From: Xenorhabdus innexi
GTDB lineage: Bacteria; Pseudomonadota; Gammaproteobacteria; Enterobacterales; Enterobacteriaceae
Direction of reading: 5' to 3'
DNA length: 64,000 nucleotides
Assembly: GCF_002632485.1 (NCBI RefSeq)
Contig: NZ_NIBU01000003.1
Location: 91,833 to 155,832, forward strand
In this document: piece by piece, positions 49,018-58,980 of the stretch
Numbering within the stretch: position 1 is the stretch's first letter
Layout: every line of letters begins with the position of its first letter
Notes under the pieces: model-generated
Databases searched by the model: none
What the model saw: the letters and a program-made list of their open reading frames with translations, nothing else
What the model was told of the DNA's origin: nothing
Program-made: the position numbers and the translations under genes

Positions 49018-49856
49018 TGTCTGATACAGAACTGAACCAGTCTGTGCCAGAAGCAAAAAAAGTGAAAATTGCACTGGGGATTGAATATGACGGCAGCCGC
49101 TATTATGGCTGGCAGCGTCAGCAGGAAGTCAGAAGTGTACAGGCGTGTCTGGAAAAAGCACTGTCAAAAGTTGCAAATGAACCAATTGCGGTTTTCTGTG
49201 CAGGCAGAACGGATGCAGGTGTTCACGGAACAGGGCAGGTTGTGCATTTTGAAACTTCGGCACAGCGTAAAGATGCGGCATGGACAATGGGTGTTAATAC
49301 CCATTTACCTGCGGATATTGCGGTGCGTTGGGTAAAAGCGGTAGATGATGAATTTCATGCCCGTTTCAGTGCAACAGCACGCCGGTATCGGTACGTCATC
49401 TTTAATCATCGTTACCGTCCTGCGGTATTGGCAAAAGGCGTCACGCATTTTCATTATCCGCTGGATGAGAAAAAGATGCATGAAGCAGCACAATGTCTGT
49501 TAGGAGAGAATGACTTTACTTCTTTCAGGGCAGTACAGTGCCAGTCCAATTCACCGTGGCGCAATCTTATGCACATTAATGTCAGTCGTCACGGGCATTA
49601 TGTTGTCGTGGATATTAAGGCTAATGCTTTTGTCCATCACATGGTGCGTAATATTGTCGGCAGTCTGCTGGAAATTGGCTGTGGTAATCAGGATGTACAA
49701 TGGATGGCTGAACTGCTGGCACTGAAAGATCGAACAAAAGCCGCAGCAACGGCTAAGGCTGAAGGGTTATATTTAGTTGCGGTGGATTATCCTGCCCACT
49801 TTGGTTTACCTGAGCCGGTGATGGGGCCTTTGTTTTTGGCTGATGAATTAATCTGA
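49017..49856 (+). CDS. truA: tRNA pseudouridine(38-40) synthase TruA
   Basis: 279 residues. Converts uridines 38-40 in the anticodon arm of many tRNAs to pseudouridine. The catalytic aspartate lies in [15 protein letters not shown]. Further family blocks: [15 protein letters not shown] at the N-terminus, [14 protein letters not shown] and [13 protein letters not shown]. Translationally coupled to usg. Confidence 0.97.
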   Translation: MSDTELNQSVPEAKKVKIALGIEYDGSRYYGWQRQQEVRSVQACLEKALSKVANEPIAVFCAGRTDAGVHGTGQVVHFETSAQRKDAAWTMGVNTHLPADIAVRWVKAVDDEFHARFSATARRYRYVIFNHRYRPAVLAKGVTHFHYPLDEKKMHEAAQCLLGENDFTSFRAVQCQSNSPWRNLMHINVSRHGHYVVVDIKANAFVHHMVRNIVGSLLEIGCGNQDVQWMAELLALKDRTKAAATAKAEGLYLVAVDYPAHFGLPEPVMGPLFLADELI

Positions 49857-49901
49857 TTATTTCGAATGATGACAGGGAAGTTTGAGCACACGAGGAATAT
49901 T

Positions 49902-50591
49902 ATGGAGTTTTTTACTCATTTTATTGATTTCGCGAAGTTCATTGTTGATTTTATTTTGCATATTGATGCCCATTTAGCTGAATTAGTTGCCACTTATGGC
50001 GACTGGGTATACGGGATCTTATTTTTAATTGTATTTTGTGAAACCGGGTTGGTAGTTACGCCATTTCTGCCGGGAGACTCGCTGTTATTTGTAGCGGGAG
50101 CGCTGTCGGCATTGGATTCTAACGATCTTAACGTACATATTATGGCTGCATTGATAATTGCCGCAGCAATTATTGGAGATGCTATAAACTATACTATTGG
50201 TCGTATTTTTGGTGAGAAACTATTCAACAATCCAAACTCGCGGATTTTCCGGCGTAGTTATCTGGACAAAACTCATCAATTTTATGAAAAACATGGTGGA
50301 AAAGCGATAATTCTGGCGCGATTTGTGCCAATCATCCGAACATTTGCTCCATTCGTTGCTGGAATGGGTAAAATGTCTTACCGACATTTTGCGGCTTATA
50401 ATGTTATTGGGGCACTTATATGGGTATTATTGTTCACTTATGCCGGTTATTTATTCGGTGACATGCCGATTATCCAGCAGAATCTGAAATTATTAATTGT
50501 TGCAATTATATTTATTTCTATTTTGCCTGGTGTGATTGAAATTTGGCGTCATCGTCGGGCTGCATCTAAAAAAGCGGCAGATAACAATTAG
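49902..50591 (+). CDS. dedA: DedA family membrane protein
   Basis: 229 residues from the ATG at 49902, after GAGGAATATT; an ATG at 49866 has no site. Four or more membrane segments with the DedA/SNARE-associated signature [20 protein letters not shown] and [20 protein letters not shown]. Family members help flip or recycle undecaprenyl phosphate and phospholipids and support envelope integrity. Position between truA and accD is conserved. Confidence 0.94.
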   Translation: MEFFTHFIDFAKFIVDFILHIDAHLAELVATYGDWVYGILFLIVFCETGLVVTPFLPGDSLLFVAGALSALDSNDLNVHIMAALIIAAAIIGDAINYTIGRIFGEKLFNNPNSRIFRRSYLDKTHQFYEKHGGKAIILARFVPIIRTFAPFVAGMGKMSYRHFAAYNVIGALIWVLLFTYAGYLFGDMPIIQQNLKLLIVAIIFISILPGVIEIWRHRRAASKKAADNN

Positions 50592-50749
50592 ATAGCCAAA
50601 AAATAATAGATAGCCACAAACAGGTTTGAGCAGTTTTTTATCCACACTGCTATGGCATTGTGGTTTAATGGCACGTAAAACAAAAGCTGGCCTATACCGA
50701 GGGAATGCAGTCCAAGGTATACGCCAGAATCAGACGGAAAGGTTCATTA

Positions 50750-51697
50750 ATGAGCTGGATTGAAAAGATTCTAAACAAAAGCAAAATTATGCAAACTCGC
50801 AAGGCAAGCATCCCTGAAGGAGTTTGGACTAAATGCGACAGTTGCAGTCAGGTGCTTTACCGCGCTGAGTTAGAGCGTAACCTCGGCGTGTGTCCGAAAT
50901 GTGACCACCATATGAGTGTTTCTGCCCGTCAGCGTTTGCTGGCATTTTTGGATGAGGGAAGTACAACAGAGTTAGGCAGCGAATTAGAGCCTAAAGATAT
51001 CCTGAAATTCCGTGATACCAAAAAATATAAAGATCGTCTGACAGCGGCTCAGAAGCAGACTCAGGAAAAAGATGCCCTGATCGTAATGAAAGGCTCATTA
51101 CATGATATGCCGATTGTGGCAGGTGCATTTGAGTTTACTTTTATCGGTGGCTCAATGGGTTCGGTTGTGGGTGCTCGTTTTGTGCGTGCGGTTGAACAGG
51201 CACTGGAAGATAATTGTCCGTTTGTCTGCTTTACGTCCAGTGGCGGAGCACGAATGCAGGAAGGGTTGATGTCACTGATGCAGATGGCAAAAACCAGTGC
51301 TGCATTAGCCAAAATGCAGGATCGTGGCTTGCCTTATATCTGTGTGCTGACTAACCCGACGATGGGCGGTGTGACTGCAAGTTTTGGGATGCTGGGAGAC
51401 GTTAACATTGCAGAACCTAAGGCGTTGATCGGTTTTGCTGGCCCACGGGTTATTGAACAGACTGTACGTGAAAAATTGCCGGAAGGTTTCCAGCGCAGTG
51501 AATTCCTGCTGGAAAAAGGCGCGATTGATATGATTGTGCGTCGTCCGGAAATGAGGGAAAGAGTTGCCAGTCTGCTTGCTATGCTGACTAATCAGCCACA
51601 TCCCGACGCGAAAAAAGAGGTAACAGGAGAAATTGTTGCCGAACCTGCTGACGTCGAAGTTGACATAAACATCAACCCTAATAAAGAAGATGTCTGA
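50750..51697 (+). CDS. accD: acetyl-CoA carboxylase carboxyltransferase subunit beta
   Basis: 315 residues from the ATG at 50750, which begins MSWIEKIL and has AAAGG upstream. The N-terminal zinc finger is formed by Cys29, Cys32, Cys48 and Cys51. The crotonase-like core has [19 protein letters not shown] and [15 protein letters not shown]. With AccA it moves the carboxyl group from biotin to acetyl-CoA, giving malonyl-CoA. Overlaps folC by eight bases. Confidence 0.97.
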   Translation: MSWIEKILNKSKIMQTRKASIPEGVWTKCDSCSQVLYRAELERNLGVCPKCDHHMSVSARQRLLAFLDEGSTTELGSELEPKDILKFRDTKKYKDRLTAAQKQTQEKDALIVMKGSLHDMPIVAGAFEFTFIGGSMGSVVGARFVRAVEQALEDNCPFVCFTSSGGARMQEGLMSLMQMAKTSAALAKMQDRGLPYICVLTNPTMGGVTASFGMLGDVNIAEPKALIGFAGPRVIEQTVREKLPEGFQRSEFLLEKGAIDMIVRRPEMRERVASLLAMLTNQPHPDAKKEVTGEIVAEPADVEVDININPNKEDV

Positions 51698-52988
51698 TAT
51701 TTTACAAATTCCTCAAGCCACGTCGTCATTGGCGACGTGGCTTTCCTACCTTGAAAATCTGCACTCAAAAGCAATTGATATGGGGCTTGAGCGCATTGGT
51801 ATGCTTGCCGGTAAACTGGATTTATTACATCCGGCTCCGAAAGTCATTACGGTATCCGGTACGAATGGTAAGGGCACAACCTGTCATACGCTTGAATCTA
51901 TTTTTCTGGCTGCGGGTCTGAAAGTCGGCGTTTACAGCTCGCCGCATCTGGTGCGTTATACCGAGCGGGTGCGTATTCAGGGTAGCGAACCGACAGAGCA
52001 GGATTTCTGCCGTGTATTTTCTGACATAGAATCCCAGCGTGGTGATATCTCCTTAACCTATTTTGAATACGGAACATTGGCAGCATTGCAGCTCTTCAAA
52101 GAGTCTGCTCTTGATGTCGTGATCCTCGAAGTGGGGCTGGGGGGGCGTCTGGATGCCACTAATATTGTCGATGCAGATATTGCCGCTGTGACCAGTATTG
52201 CACTGGATCATACGGATTGGCTGGGGGCAGATCGTGAGCATATCGGGCGCGAAAAAGCCGGTATTTTCCGTCGGGGGCACTTTGCTGTCGTTGGTGAACC
52301 GGATATGCCTCATGCTATTGCTGATGTTGCCGAGGAAGTAGGGGCAAAACTGTTCCGCACAGGGAAGGACTGGGATTTTTCTCAGGAAAAAACGTGCTGG
52401 CACTGGCGAACAGCAGATCGGCAATTTAATTCGCTGCCGATCCCTAATTTGCCACTGGCTAATGCTGCAACTGCACTGGGTGTCATTCACTGTCTGTTAC
52501 AGCAGAATGATAAGGTCAGTCAGGCTATTGATGAACGGGCTATTCATGAAGGCTTGAAATGTGCTCAGTTACCGGGGCGTTTTCAGATTATCGGGGAAGC
52601 GCCACGCATTATTCTGGATGTGGCACATAACCCCCATGCAGCCGGATACCTGGCACAAAAGCTGGCGGAATTACCCCGTTTGCCGGGCAGTAAAGTACGG
52701 GCAGTTATCGGCATGTTGCATGATAAAGACATTGCGGGAACAGTGGCCTGCCTTACCCGGCAAATTGATGAATGGTATTGTGCCTCATTACATGAATTTC
52801 GTGGTGCAGCAGCGGGTGAGTTGGCTGAACACCTTCCCGCTGCCCGGATATTTCCAGATGTTAAGCAGGCATGGCATCAGGCTGTGAAAGACGCGGCAGA
52901 GCAGGATATTATCGTGGTTTGCGGCTCTTTCCATACGGTTGCTCATGTTATGGAGTCATTGGAGGAGATAAAGGGACGTGGCAAGTAA
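51690..52988 (+). CDS. folC: bifunctional folylpolyglutamate/dihydrofolate synthase
   Basis: 432 residues of the Mur ligase fold. The ATP loop is [17 protein letters not shown], followed by the omega loop [17 protein letters not shown] and [17 protein letters not shown]. It adds glutamate to dihydropteroate to make dihydrofolate and then extends the polyglutamate tail of tetrahydrofolates. The start overlaps accD; the end overlaps dedD by 11 bases. Confidence 0.97.
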   Translation: MSDILQIPQATSSLATWLSYLENLHSKAIDMGLERIGMLAGKLDLLHPAPKVITVSGTNGKGTTCHTLESIFLAAGLKVGVYSSPHLVRYTERVRIQGSEPTEQDFCRVFSDIESQRGDISLTYFEYGTLAALQLFKESALDVVILEVGLGGRLDATNIVDADIAAVTSIALDHTDWLGADREHIGREKAGIFRRGHFAVVGEPDMPHAIADVAEEVGAKLFRTGKDWDFSQEKTCWHWRTADRQFNSLPIPNLPLANAATALGVIHCLLQQNDKVSQAIDERAIHEGLKCAQLPGRFQIIGEAPRIILDVAHNPHAAGYLAQKLAELPRLPGSKVRAVIGMLHDKDIAGTVACLTRQIDEWYCASLHEFRGAAAGELAEHLPAARIFPDVKQAWHQAVKDAAEQDIIVVCGSFHTVAHVMESLEEIKGRGK

Positions 52989-53691
52989 ATTTCAAAATCG
53001 CTTAGTCGGAACCATCGTTCTTGTGGCACTGAGTGTCATCGTGCTGCCGATGCTGTTGGACGGCGATAAGAAATACAATGAGGAAAAATTCGCTTCTATT
53101 CCATTAGTGCCTAAGCCGGGTGATGAAGAGAATATTGATTCGATTCCGCCACTGACACAAAGTATGCCATCTGCCCCTCCGGAAGGAGCGGCAGAGGCGA
53201 TGCAGGTACAAGCACAGGAGTCGCAGTCAGGTGCAGATATGGTAGGTGCGGATACATTATACGGTTCGTCAGCACCGGAGCCTGTACCGATGACAGCGTC
53301 TCCCGCCACAACGAAGAAAGATAACGGAGAACAGGCCAAACCTGATCTTTCGGCTGTTCATAAGGCAGAAACCAAACCGCAGGTTAAGGCTGAAAGTCGT
53401 ACCGAAAGTCAGCCGGAAGTGAAATCCCGGGTTGCTGAACAGGCACCGCAGGCGGTTGCTTATGTGGTCCAGCTTGGGGCATTGAAAAATGCGGATAAAG
53501 TGAATGAAATCGTCGCCAGACTGCGTCTTTCAGGTCATCAGGTCTATACCGTTCCCTCTTCTGCGGTACAAGGTCAGTTAACCCGAATCTATGTCGGGCC
53601 TAATGCTTCACGACAGACGTTAGGGGCTATTTTGCCTGAGTTGAAAGAATTAACAGGTCTACAAGGGCAAATTAAAAATTACACGCCATAA
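52978..53691 (+). CDS. dedD: cell division protein DedD (SPOR domain)
   Basis: 237 residues with a GTG start inside the end of folC. One N-terminal membrane helix (LVGTIVLVALSVIVLPMLL, about 9-27), a Pro/Glu-rich periplasmic linker, and a C-terminal SPOR domain (about 160-235, YVVQLGALKNADKVNEIV ... RIYVGP). SPOR domains bind denuded glycan at the septum; DedD supports FtsN in triggering constriction. Confidence 0.95.
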   Translation: MASKFQNRLVGTIVLVALSVIVLPMLLDGDKKYNEEKFASIPLVPKPGDEENIDSIPPLTQSMPSAPPEGAAEAMQVQAQESQSGADMVGADTLYGSSAPEPVPMTASPATTKKDNGEQAKPDLSAVHKAETKPQVKAESRTESQPEVKSRVAEQAPQAVAYVVQLGALKNADKVNEIVARLRLSGHQVYTVPSSAVQGQLTRIYVGPNASRQTLGAILPELKELTGLQGQIKNYTP

Positions 53692-53736
53692 CATAATGAT
53701 CTTTGACGCCGAATCTAACCCTGCCGTAAAAGATCC

Positions 53737-53790
53737 GGAACCCTTCATCATGCCATCGCTTGTACAGGCGGAGATGAGCGGTTCCTTAAA
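53737..53790 (+). terminator. possible terminator after dedD
   Basis: GGAACC (53737-53742) and GGTTCC (53780-53785), with CATC/GATG further in, form an imperfect long hairpin followed by TTAAATTATTTTT. Confidence 0.45.
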
Positions 53791-53821
53791 TTATTTTTAA
53801 TAGCAGAGTGATAAATCTGCT

Positions 53822-53837
53822 ACGCAAACGTTTTCGT
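53822..53837 (+). promoter_or_regulatory. PurR operator of cvpA-purF
   Basis: ACGCAAACGTTTTCGT is a perfect match to the PurR consensus, 55 bases before the cvpA start. It is at the position of the known E. coli cvpA-purF operator; purine excess represses through PurR with hypoxanthine or guanine. Confidence 0.9.
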
Positions 53838-53891
53838 TTTCTGTTAGAATGCGCCCGACCTGAAAGTCGGGAGCCTGTTTTGGATTAAAAT

Positions 53892-54380
53892 ATGGTCTGG
53901 ATAGATTATACAATTATTGCCATTATTGGTTTCTCTGCACTGGTCAGTCTGATCCGTGGGTTTGTTCGTGAGGCACTTTCACTGATCACGTGGGGATGTG
54001 CTTTCTTTGTTGCAAGCCACTTCTATACTTATCTGGCGGTTTATTTTACCCGTCTTGGAGATGAGCTGGTGCGCAATGGGGTCGCGATTGCTATCTTGTT
54101 CATTGCAACACTGATTGTTGGTGCAGTCGTAAACTATGTGATTGGCTCACTTGTTCAGCGAACAGGCTTATCAGGTACTGATCGGGTTCTGGGGATCTGT
54201 TTCGGGGCATTGCGTGGTGTATTAATTGTTTCTGCCATCTTGTTTATTGCAGACTCATTTACTCCGCTTCCCCAAAGTGCAGACTGGCAACAGTCGCAGT
54301 TGATCCCTCAGTTCAGTCAAATTATCAGGTGGTTTTTTGACTACCTGCAAAATGCGTCGAGTTTCCTACCGGAGAAATAG
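53892..54380 (+). CDS. cvpA: CvpA family membrane protein
   Basis: 162 residues with four membrane helices, starting MVWIDYTIIAIIGFSALVSL. The family motif LIRGFVREALSLITWG is present. Originally linked to colicin V production; more recently to envelope and bile tolerance. The exact function is not settled. First gene of the purine-regulated cvpA-purF operon. Confidence 0.95.
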   Translation: MVWIDYTIIAIIGFSALVSLIRGFVREALSLITWGCAFFVASHFYTYLAVYFTRLGDELVRNGVAIAILFIATLIVGAVVNYVIGSLVQRTGLSGTDRVLGICFGALRGVLIVSAILFIADSFTPLPQSADWQQSQLIPQFSQIIRWFFDYLQNASSFLPEK

Positions 54381-54412
54381 CTTTCTCCGCCTGACTGATG
54401 AGGAAAGACTAC

Positions 54413-55930
54413 ATGTGCGGTATTGTTGGTATCGTTGGTTTTACATCGGTTAACCAGTCGATTTATGATGCATTAACGGTGCTTCAGCACCGTGGACAGG
54501 ATGCAGCAGGTATTGCGACTATTGATGGTAACAATGAGTTCCGTTTACGTAAGGCCAATGGTTTGGTTAAAGATGTGTTTGAAACACGACACATGTTACG
54601 TTTACAGGGAGCAATCGGAATTGGGCATATCCGTTACCCGACAGCGGGGAGTTCCAGTGCTTCTGAAGCCCAGCCTTTTTATGTGAATTCACCTTTTGGT
54701 ATTACATTGGCACATAACGGCAATCTGACAAATGCGTCGGAACTGAAAAAAAGTCTGTTTCAAAATGGCCGTCGCCATGTCAATACGACGTCAGACTCTG
54801 AAATCCTGCTGAATGTTTTTGCCGATGAGTTAACTCAATTCCCACATTTCCCATTGAAGCCAGATGATATTTTTGCGGCTGTCGCAGCAATGCACCGGAA
54901 AATCCGGGGTGCTTATGCGTGTGTAGCCATGATTATCGGACATGGTTTGGTAGCTTTCCGTGATCCGAACGGGATCAGGCCTCTGGTATTAGGGAAACGT
55001 ACACTGGAAGATGGTCGCAGTGAATATATGGTGGCATCGGAAAGTGTGGCGCTCGATACTTTAGGCTTTGAATTCCTGCGGGATGTCGCTTCTGGTGAGG
55101 CCATTTATATTACTGAACAAGGGCAATTATTTACCCGCCAGTGTTCAGAAAATCCTTCACTAACTCCCTGCCTGTTCGAATTTGTTTATCTTGCCCGTCC
55201 GGATTCCTTTATAGATAAAATTTCCGTTTATAACGCCCGGTTACGGATGGGAAGAAAGCTGGGGGAAAAAATAGCCCGTGAATGGGAAGATTTACAAATA
55301 GATGTTGTTATCCCGATCCCTGAAACTTCCTGCGATATCGCACTGGAAATCGCCCATATTCTGGATAAACCTTATCGTCAGGGGTTTGTCAAAAACCGTT
55401 ATGTCGGACGCACTTTCATTATGCCCGGTCAGCATGAACGCAGGAAATCAGTCCGGCGTAAACTGAATGCCAACCGCGCGGAATTCCGTGGTAAAAATGT
55501 TTTGCTGGTGGATGATTCCATTGTCCGTGGTACAACTTCAGAGCAAATAGTGGAACTGGCCCGTGAAGCCGGAGCCAAAAAAGTCTATTTTGCTTCGGCT
55601 GCGCCTGAAGTCCGCTTCCCGAATGTATACGGGATAGACATGCCAACCGCCAATGAGTTAATAGCCCACGGCCGCGAAGTTAACGAAATTCGCCAGCTCA
55701 TTGGTGCTGATGCACTGATATATCAGGATCTTTCGGATTTAGTCACTGCGATGCGTGAAGAAAACCCGGATATTGAGAAATTTGAATGTTCAGTTTTTGA
55801 CGGTATCTATGTTACGAAGGACATTGATCAGACTTATCTCGATTATCTGGAAAACCTCCGTAAAGATGATGCCATGAAATTACAGGGACAGAGCGAAATT
55901 GAGAGTCTGGAAATATATAATGAAGGATAA
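54413..55930 (+). CDS. purF: amidophosphoribosyltransferase
   Basis: 505 residues starting MCGIVGIVG; removal of Met exposes the catalytic Cys of the glutaminase domain. GAGGAAAGACTAC precedes this ATG; a start 15 bases earlier would hide the cysteine. The C-terminal phosphoribosyltransferase domain carries the PRPP loop [18 protein letters not shown]. It makes 5-phosphoribosylamine from PRPP and glutamine, the first committed purine step. Repressed by PurR through the box before cvpA. Confidence 0.98.
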   Translation: MCGIVGIVGFTSVNQSIYDALTVLQHRGQDAAGIATIDGNNEFRLRKANGLVKDVFETRHMLRLQGAIGIGHIRYPTAGSSSASEAQPFYVNSPFGITLAHNGNLTNASELKKSLFQNGRRHVNTTSDSEILLNVFADELTQFPHFPLKPDDIFAAVAAMHRKIRGAYACVAMIIGHGLVAFRDPNGIRPLVLGKRTLEDGRSEYMVASESVALDTLGFEFLRDVASGEAIYITEQGQLFTRQCSENPSLTPCLFEFVYLARPDSFIDKISVYNARLRMGRKLGEKIAREWEDLQIDVVIPIPETSCDIALEIAHILDKPYRQGFVKNRYVGRTFIMPGQHERRKSVRRKLNANRAEFRGKNVLLVDDSIVRGTTSEQIVELAREAGAKKVYFASAAPEVRFPNVYGIDMPTANELIAHGREVNEIRQLIGADALIYQDLSDLVTAMREENPDIEKFECSVFDGIYVTKDIDQTYLDYLENLRKDDAMKLQGQSEIESLEIYNEG

Positions 55931-55937
55931 CAATCTC

Positions 55938-56130
55938 ATACCCTATGGATTTCAAGTTGCGTCGCGGCGGTATGGAATGACAAATTCGTCGGGAACGAAT
56001 TTGCCCAGCTAAAGGCTGGCCTCTGGAGAGAGGCAGGAGCCTCTCAGTAATCCCCGGGAGCATAGATGACTATGTGACCGGGGTGAATGAGCGCAGCCAA
56101 CAAAGAGGCAGCTTGAAAGACGACGGGTAT
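55938..56130. repeat. ERIC element, long variant
   Basis: Terminal inverted repeats are ATACCC...TTTCAAGTTGC at the left and GCAGCTTGAAAGACGACGGGTAT at the right. The central arm AATCCCCGGGAGCATAG...CTATGTGACCGGGGTGA matches the ERIC core used for ERIC-PCR primers. Standard ERICs are about 127 bp; this one is 193, the extra bases lying in the left half (around 55975-56035). It sits just after purF, before ubiX. Confidence 0.82.
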
Positions 56131-56164
56131 CTTTTTAGTTATTTCCGGTATTACTGAGGGACAC

Positions 56165-56749
56165 ATGAAAAAACTGATCGTCGGTCTGACAGGGGCAAGT
56201 GGTGCAATTTATGGCATCCGGTTACTACAGGTCTTACAGCCTGTAGCGGGTATTGAAACACATCTGATCATCAGCCAGTCAGCCCGGCAGACACTGGCAC
56301 TGGAGACTGACTATACCCTGCGTGAAGTACAGTCTCTTGCCGATGTTGTATACGATAGCCGAGATATTGCTGCTTCTGTCTCTTCGGGGTCATTTAAGAC
56401 ATCCGGGATGGTGATTTTACCCTGTTCCATCAAAACGTTGTCAGGCATTGTGCATAGTTACACGGATGGTTTAATCACCCGAGCTGCCGACGTTGTTTTG
56501 AAAGAGGGGCGTAAACTGGTGCTGGGCGTCAGAGAAACGCCATTGCACTTGGGGCATTTAAGGTTAATGACTCAGGCGGCTGAAATAGGGGCAGTCATCA
56601 TGCCGCCAGTGCCTGCATTTTATCACCGGCCTGAATCTATTCAGGACGTTATTGATCAGACAGTTAACCGTGTGCTTGATCAGTTTGATATCAACCTGCC
56701 AGAAGATTTATTCAATCGCTGGCAGGGTGTAAAATCTGTCAGTATTTAA
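56165..56749 (+). CDS. ubiX: flavin prenyltransferase UbiX
   Basis: 194 residues, the HFCD flavoprotein family. It attaches a dimethylallyl group to FMN to make prenyl-FMN, the cofactor of UbiD in ubiquinone synthesis. Opening motif LIVGLTGASGAIYGIRLLQ binds FMN; SSGSFKTSGMVILPCSIKTL and LGVRETPLHLGHLRLM are family blocks. GAGGGACAC precedes the ATG. Convergent with yfcH. Confidence 0.96.
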   Translation: MKKLIVGLTGASGAIYGIRLLQVLQPVAGIETHLIISQSARQTLALETDYTLREVQSLADVVYDSRDIAASVSSGSFKTSGMVILPCSIKTLSGIVHSYTDGLITRAADVVLKEGRKLVLGVRETPLHLGHLRLMTQAAEIGAVIMPPVPAFYHRPESIQDVIDQTVNRVLDQFDINLPEDLFNRWQGVKSVSI

Positions 56750-56766
56750 AACATCGGTGTTCAATA

Positions 56767-57675
56767 TCATCTGACGTTTTCCGTCAGTAAATTATTCAGG
56801 GCTTCTTCTAATTCAAAATAGCAGAAGCCAAATCCGGCTTCCTCCAGCCGCTTTGGAATAGCTTGTTGCCCGCCCAGTACCAGTGCTGCTGCTTCTCCCA
56901 TCACTATTTTTAATACAAAAGCAGGAACCCGGCATACAGCAGGGCGATGCAGTACTTTCGCCAATATTGCGCTGAACTGATCATTATGAACAGGATAGGG
57001 CGAGGTCATATTGAAAGGGCCATCCAGTTCAGATGAAATCAGCAGGTAATAAATACCGTTGACCATATCATCAATATGAATCCATGGCATGTATTGTCTG
57101 CCACTGCCTATGGCTCCTCCAAGCCCGAGACGGAACATAGGCAACATTTTACGGAGAGCTCCTCCATGACGAGCCAGAACAATACCTGTCCTCAACAGAC
57201 ATACCCGGGTTTTTTCACTTTTAGCCTGTAAGGCCAGTTTTTCCCAACGTTCACAAAGCTGGTGGGAAAATTCATCGTGGGGAGGATCATCTTCGGATAC
57301 AACAGCCTGCCCCTGATCACCGTAATATCCGACGGCGGAACCGGAGATAAAAACAGAAGGGGGCGATTCACTCGTTCTGATCAGCGAACTTAATTTTTCA
57401 GTTAGTTCCCAGCGGCTCTGGCAGAGTTTATTTTTTTGTTTTGGTGTCCATCGCTTATCTGCAATAGGTTCACCGGCAAGATTGATAACAGCATCGAATC
57501 CATCCAGACAGTTCCTGTCATTCAAGGTTGTCCAGCACTCCACCTGATCACTGAATAAAGAATAAACTTTTTGAGGGGAACGGCTCAAAACAGTGATGGA
57601 GTGGGAAAGTGAAAGTAATTGATAGACTAGCTGTCGGCCTATCAGTCCGGTTCCCCCTGTAACTAAAATATGCAT
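56767..57675 (-). CDS. yfcH: YfcH, TIGR01777-type epimerase family protein
   Basis: 302 residues from the ATG at 57675, which has a perfect AAGGAG and begins [16 protein letters not shown], the Rossmann start; a longer frame from 57729 is rejected. Extended short-chain dehydrogenase family (SulA/YfcH-type) with [15 protein letters not shown] and [16 protein letters not shown]. Binds NADP(H) by homology; its substrate is unknown. Confidence 0.94.
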   Translation of the reverse strand: MHILVTGGTGLIGRQLVYQLLSLSHSITVLSRSPQKVYSLFSDQVECWTTLNDRNCLDGFDAVINLAGEPIADKRWTPKQKNKLCQSRWELTEKLSSLIRTSESPPSVFISGSAVGYYGDQGQAVVSEDDPPHDEFSHQLCERWEKLALQAKSEKTRVCLLRTGIVLARHGGALRKMLPMFRLGLGGAIGSGRQYMPWIHIDDMVNGIYYLLISSELDGPFNMTSPYPVHNDQFSAILAKVLHRPAVCRVPAFVLKIVMGEAAALVLGGQQAIPKRLEEAGFGFCYFELEEALNNLLTENVR

Positions 57676-57907
57676 AACCACTCCTTGTGAACAAAGCAAA
57701 AGCGGGTATATCAGGTATTTTTCAGGCACACAATGAGGTTGTCTCCTGAAAGACGAAAAGCATAATCAATGACTGACTATAGCAAGGGATGAGGTATGCA
57801 GCAGCGAGATCTGCTGTTATCTGTTATCGACATCAAGTTTTCAGGTGAAAAATTAACGCAGATAAATAAATTACCCAATATATTGAAAACTGTATTGTGG
57901 TGGTAAC

Positions 57908-57985
57908 AGAGTGAACCCCGGCAGCAGTAGCTATTACCGGGGTGGGGTAGCCAGCAATGAGGCCGCTTGAAAGATAATGGACATA
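57908..57985. repeat. degenerate ERIC-like element
   Basis: GTGAACCCCGG...CCGGGGTGG forms the central ERIC-like hairpin (arms 57916-57921 and 57937-57942). It is followed by TAGCCAGCAATGAGG and GCTTGAAAGATAATGGACAT, a mutated copy of the ERIC right end. It fills most of the yfcG-yfcH gap together with AT-rich sequence. Confidence 0.55.
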
Positions 57986-57986
57986 T

Positions 57987-58604
57987 TTACTTATTGTAAG
58001 CCGCCTGTGTTGCAGGGCGCAGGCTGATTTTTTCTAACCATTTTTCAACAGCGGGATAATCCTGCAAATTAATTTTTTGATGCTCATAACAGTACGCCCA
58101 CGGATAAGTAGCAATATCTGCGATACTGTAGTCATTACCACCAAGATAGGGCGTTTTTTCCAGTTGAGTATTAAGCACTTTGTATAATCGCTTGGTTTCT
58201 TCTACATAACGATTTATGCCATAGGGAACAACTTCGGGAGCATAGTGGTTAAAGTGATGATTTTGTCCGAGCATCGGGCCGAACCCTGCAACCTGCCAGA
58301 ATAGCCATTGTAATTGTTGGAGACGTTCCCGTGCATTTTTGCTCAATAGTTTCCCGGTTTTTTCTGCCAGATAGAGCAAAATAGCCCCTGATTCGAAGAT
58401 GGATACGGGTTCTCCGCCATCAGCCGGTTGATGATCGACAATAGCCGGGATTTTATTATTGGGTGAAATGGCCAGAAACTCTGGAGTAAACTGTTCACCG
58501 GTACTGATATTGATTGGGTGAATTGTATAAGGGAGACCAGTTTCTTCAAGAAATAACGCGATTTTATAACCATTGGGGGTAGGAGCGTAATATAAGTCTA
58601 TCAT
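57987..58604 (-). CDS. yfcG: glutathione S-transferase family protein YfcG
   Basis: 205 residues from the ATG at 58604 (AGAGGTTATA upstream), matching the YfcG start MIDLYYAPTPNGYKIALFLE; a longer frame to 58739 is rejected. Thioredoxin-fold N-terminus with TPNG and SPNNKIPAIVDH plus FESGAILLYLAEKTG for glutathione, then an all-helical C-terminus (GQNHHFNHYAPE, NDYSIADIATYPW). E. coli YfcG has disulfide-bond reductase activity with glutathione. Confidence 0.95.
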   Translation of the reverse strand: MIDLYYAPTPNGYKIALFLEETGLPYTIHPINISTGEQFTPEFLAISPNNKIPAIVDHQPADGGEPVSIFESGAILLYLAEKTGKLLSKNARERLQQLQWLFWQVAGFGPMLGQNHHFNHYAPEVVPYGINRYVEETKRLYKVLNTQLEKTPYLGGNDYSIADIATYPWAYCYEHQKINLQDYPAVEKWLEKISLRPATQAAYNK

Positions 58605-58649
58605 TATAACCTCTAGTAATAATAACATTGGGATTAATGTTGGATTCAT

Positions 58650-58918
58650 TATACCAATCGCCATTGAAGATGATTGATTTCTTATCCAAATCCGATCATG
58701 CTTGCAACCATGAAAATTCATCTGACACCAGCAGAACAAAAACGTGCTCTCGAATTAATGCATGATACCACTCGCGATAGCCGAGTCTGTGATCGCATCA
58801 AGGCCGTTCTGTTGGCATCAGAGGGCTGGACATCTCAGATGATTGCCCAAGCCTTACGACTCGACTGGCTGACAACTTTCAGATTTTAAAACCTGCATCT
58901 TCAAGTCACATTGGTATA
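58650..58918 (+). mobile_element. IS630-family remnant (MITE-like), left copy
   Basis: Left end TATACCAATCGCCATTGAAG and right end ATCTTCAAGTCACATTGGTA (to TA at 58918) are imperfect inverted repeats. So this 269-bp piece keeps both termini of an IS630-type element but has lost most of the transposase. Such a piece could be mobilised in trans. Confidence 0.72.
58710..58889 (+). pseudogene. IS630-family transposase N-terminal fragment, left
   Basis: 59 residues. MKIHLTPAEQKRALELMHD and VCDRIKAVLLASEGWTSQM match the N-terminal helix-turn-helix of IS630 transposases. The frame then runs into unrelated codons (RLDWLTTFRF) and stops; the DDE catalytic domain is missing. Confidence 0.75.
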
Positions 58919-58980
58919 GAGAGCGATCTCCAAACTGTATTAGCGCAGATTATACGCCATAACTTAAAGAGTGAGTCCGT

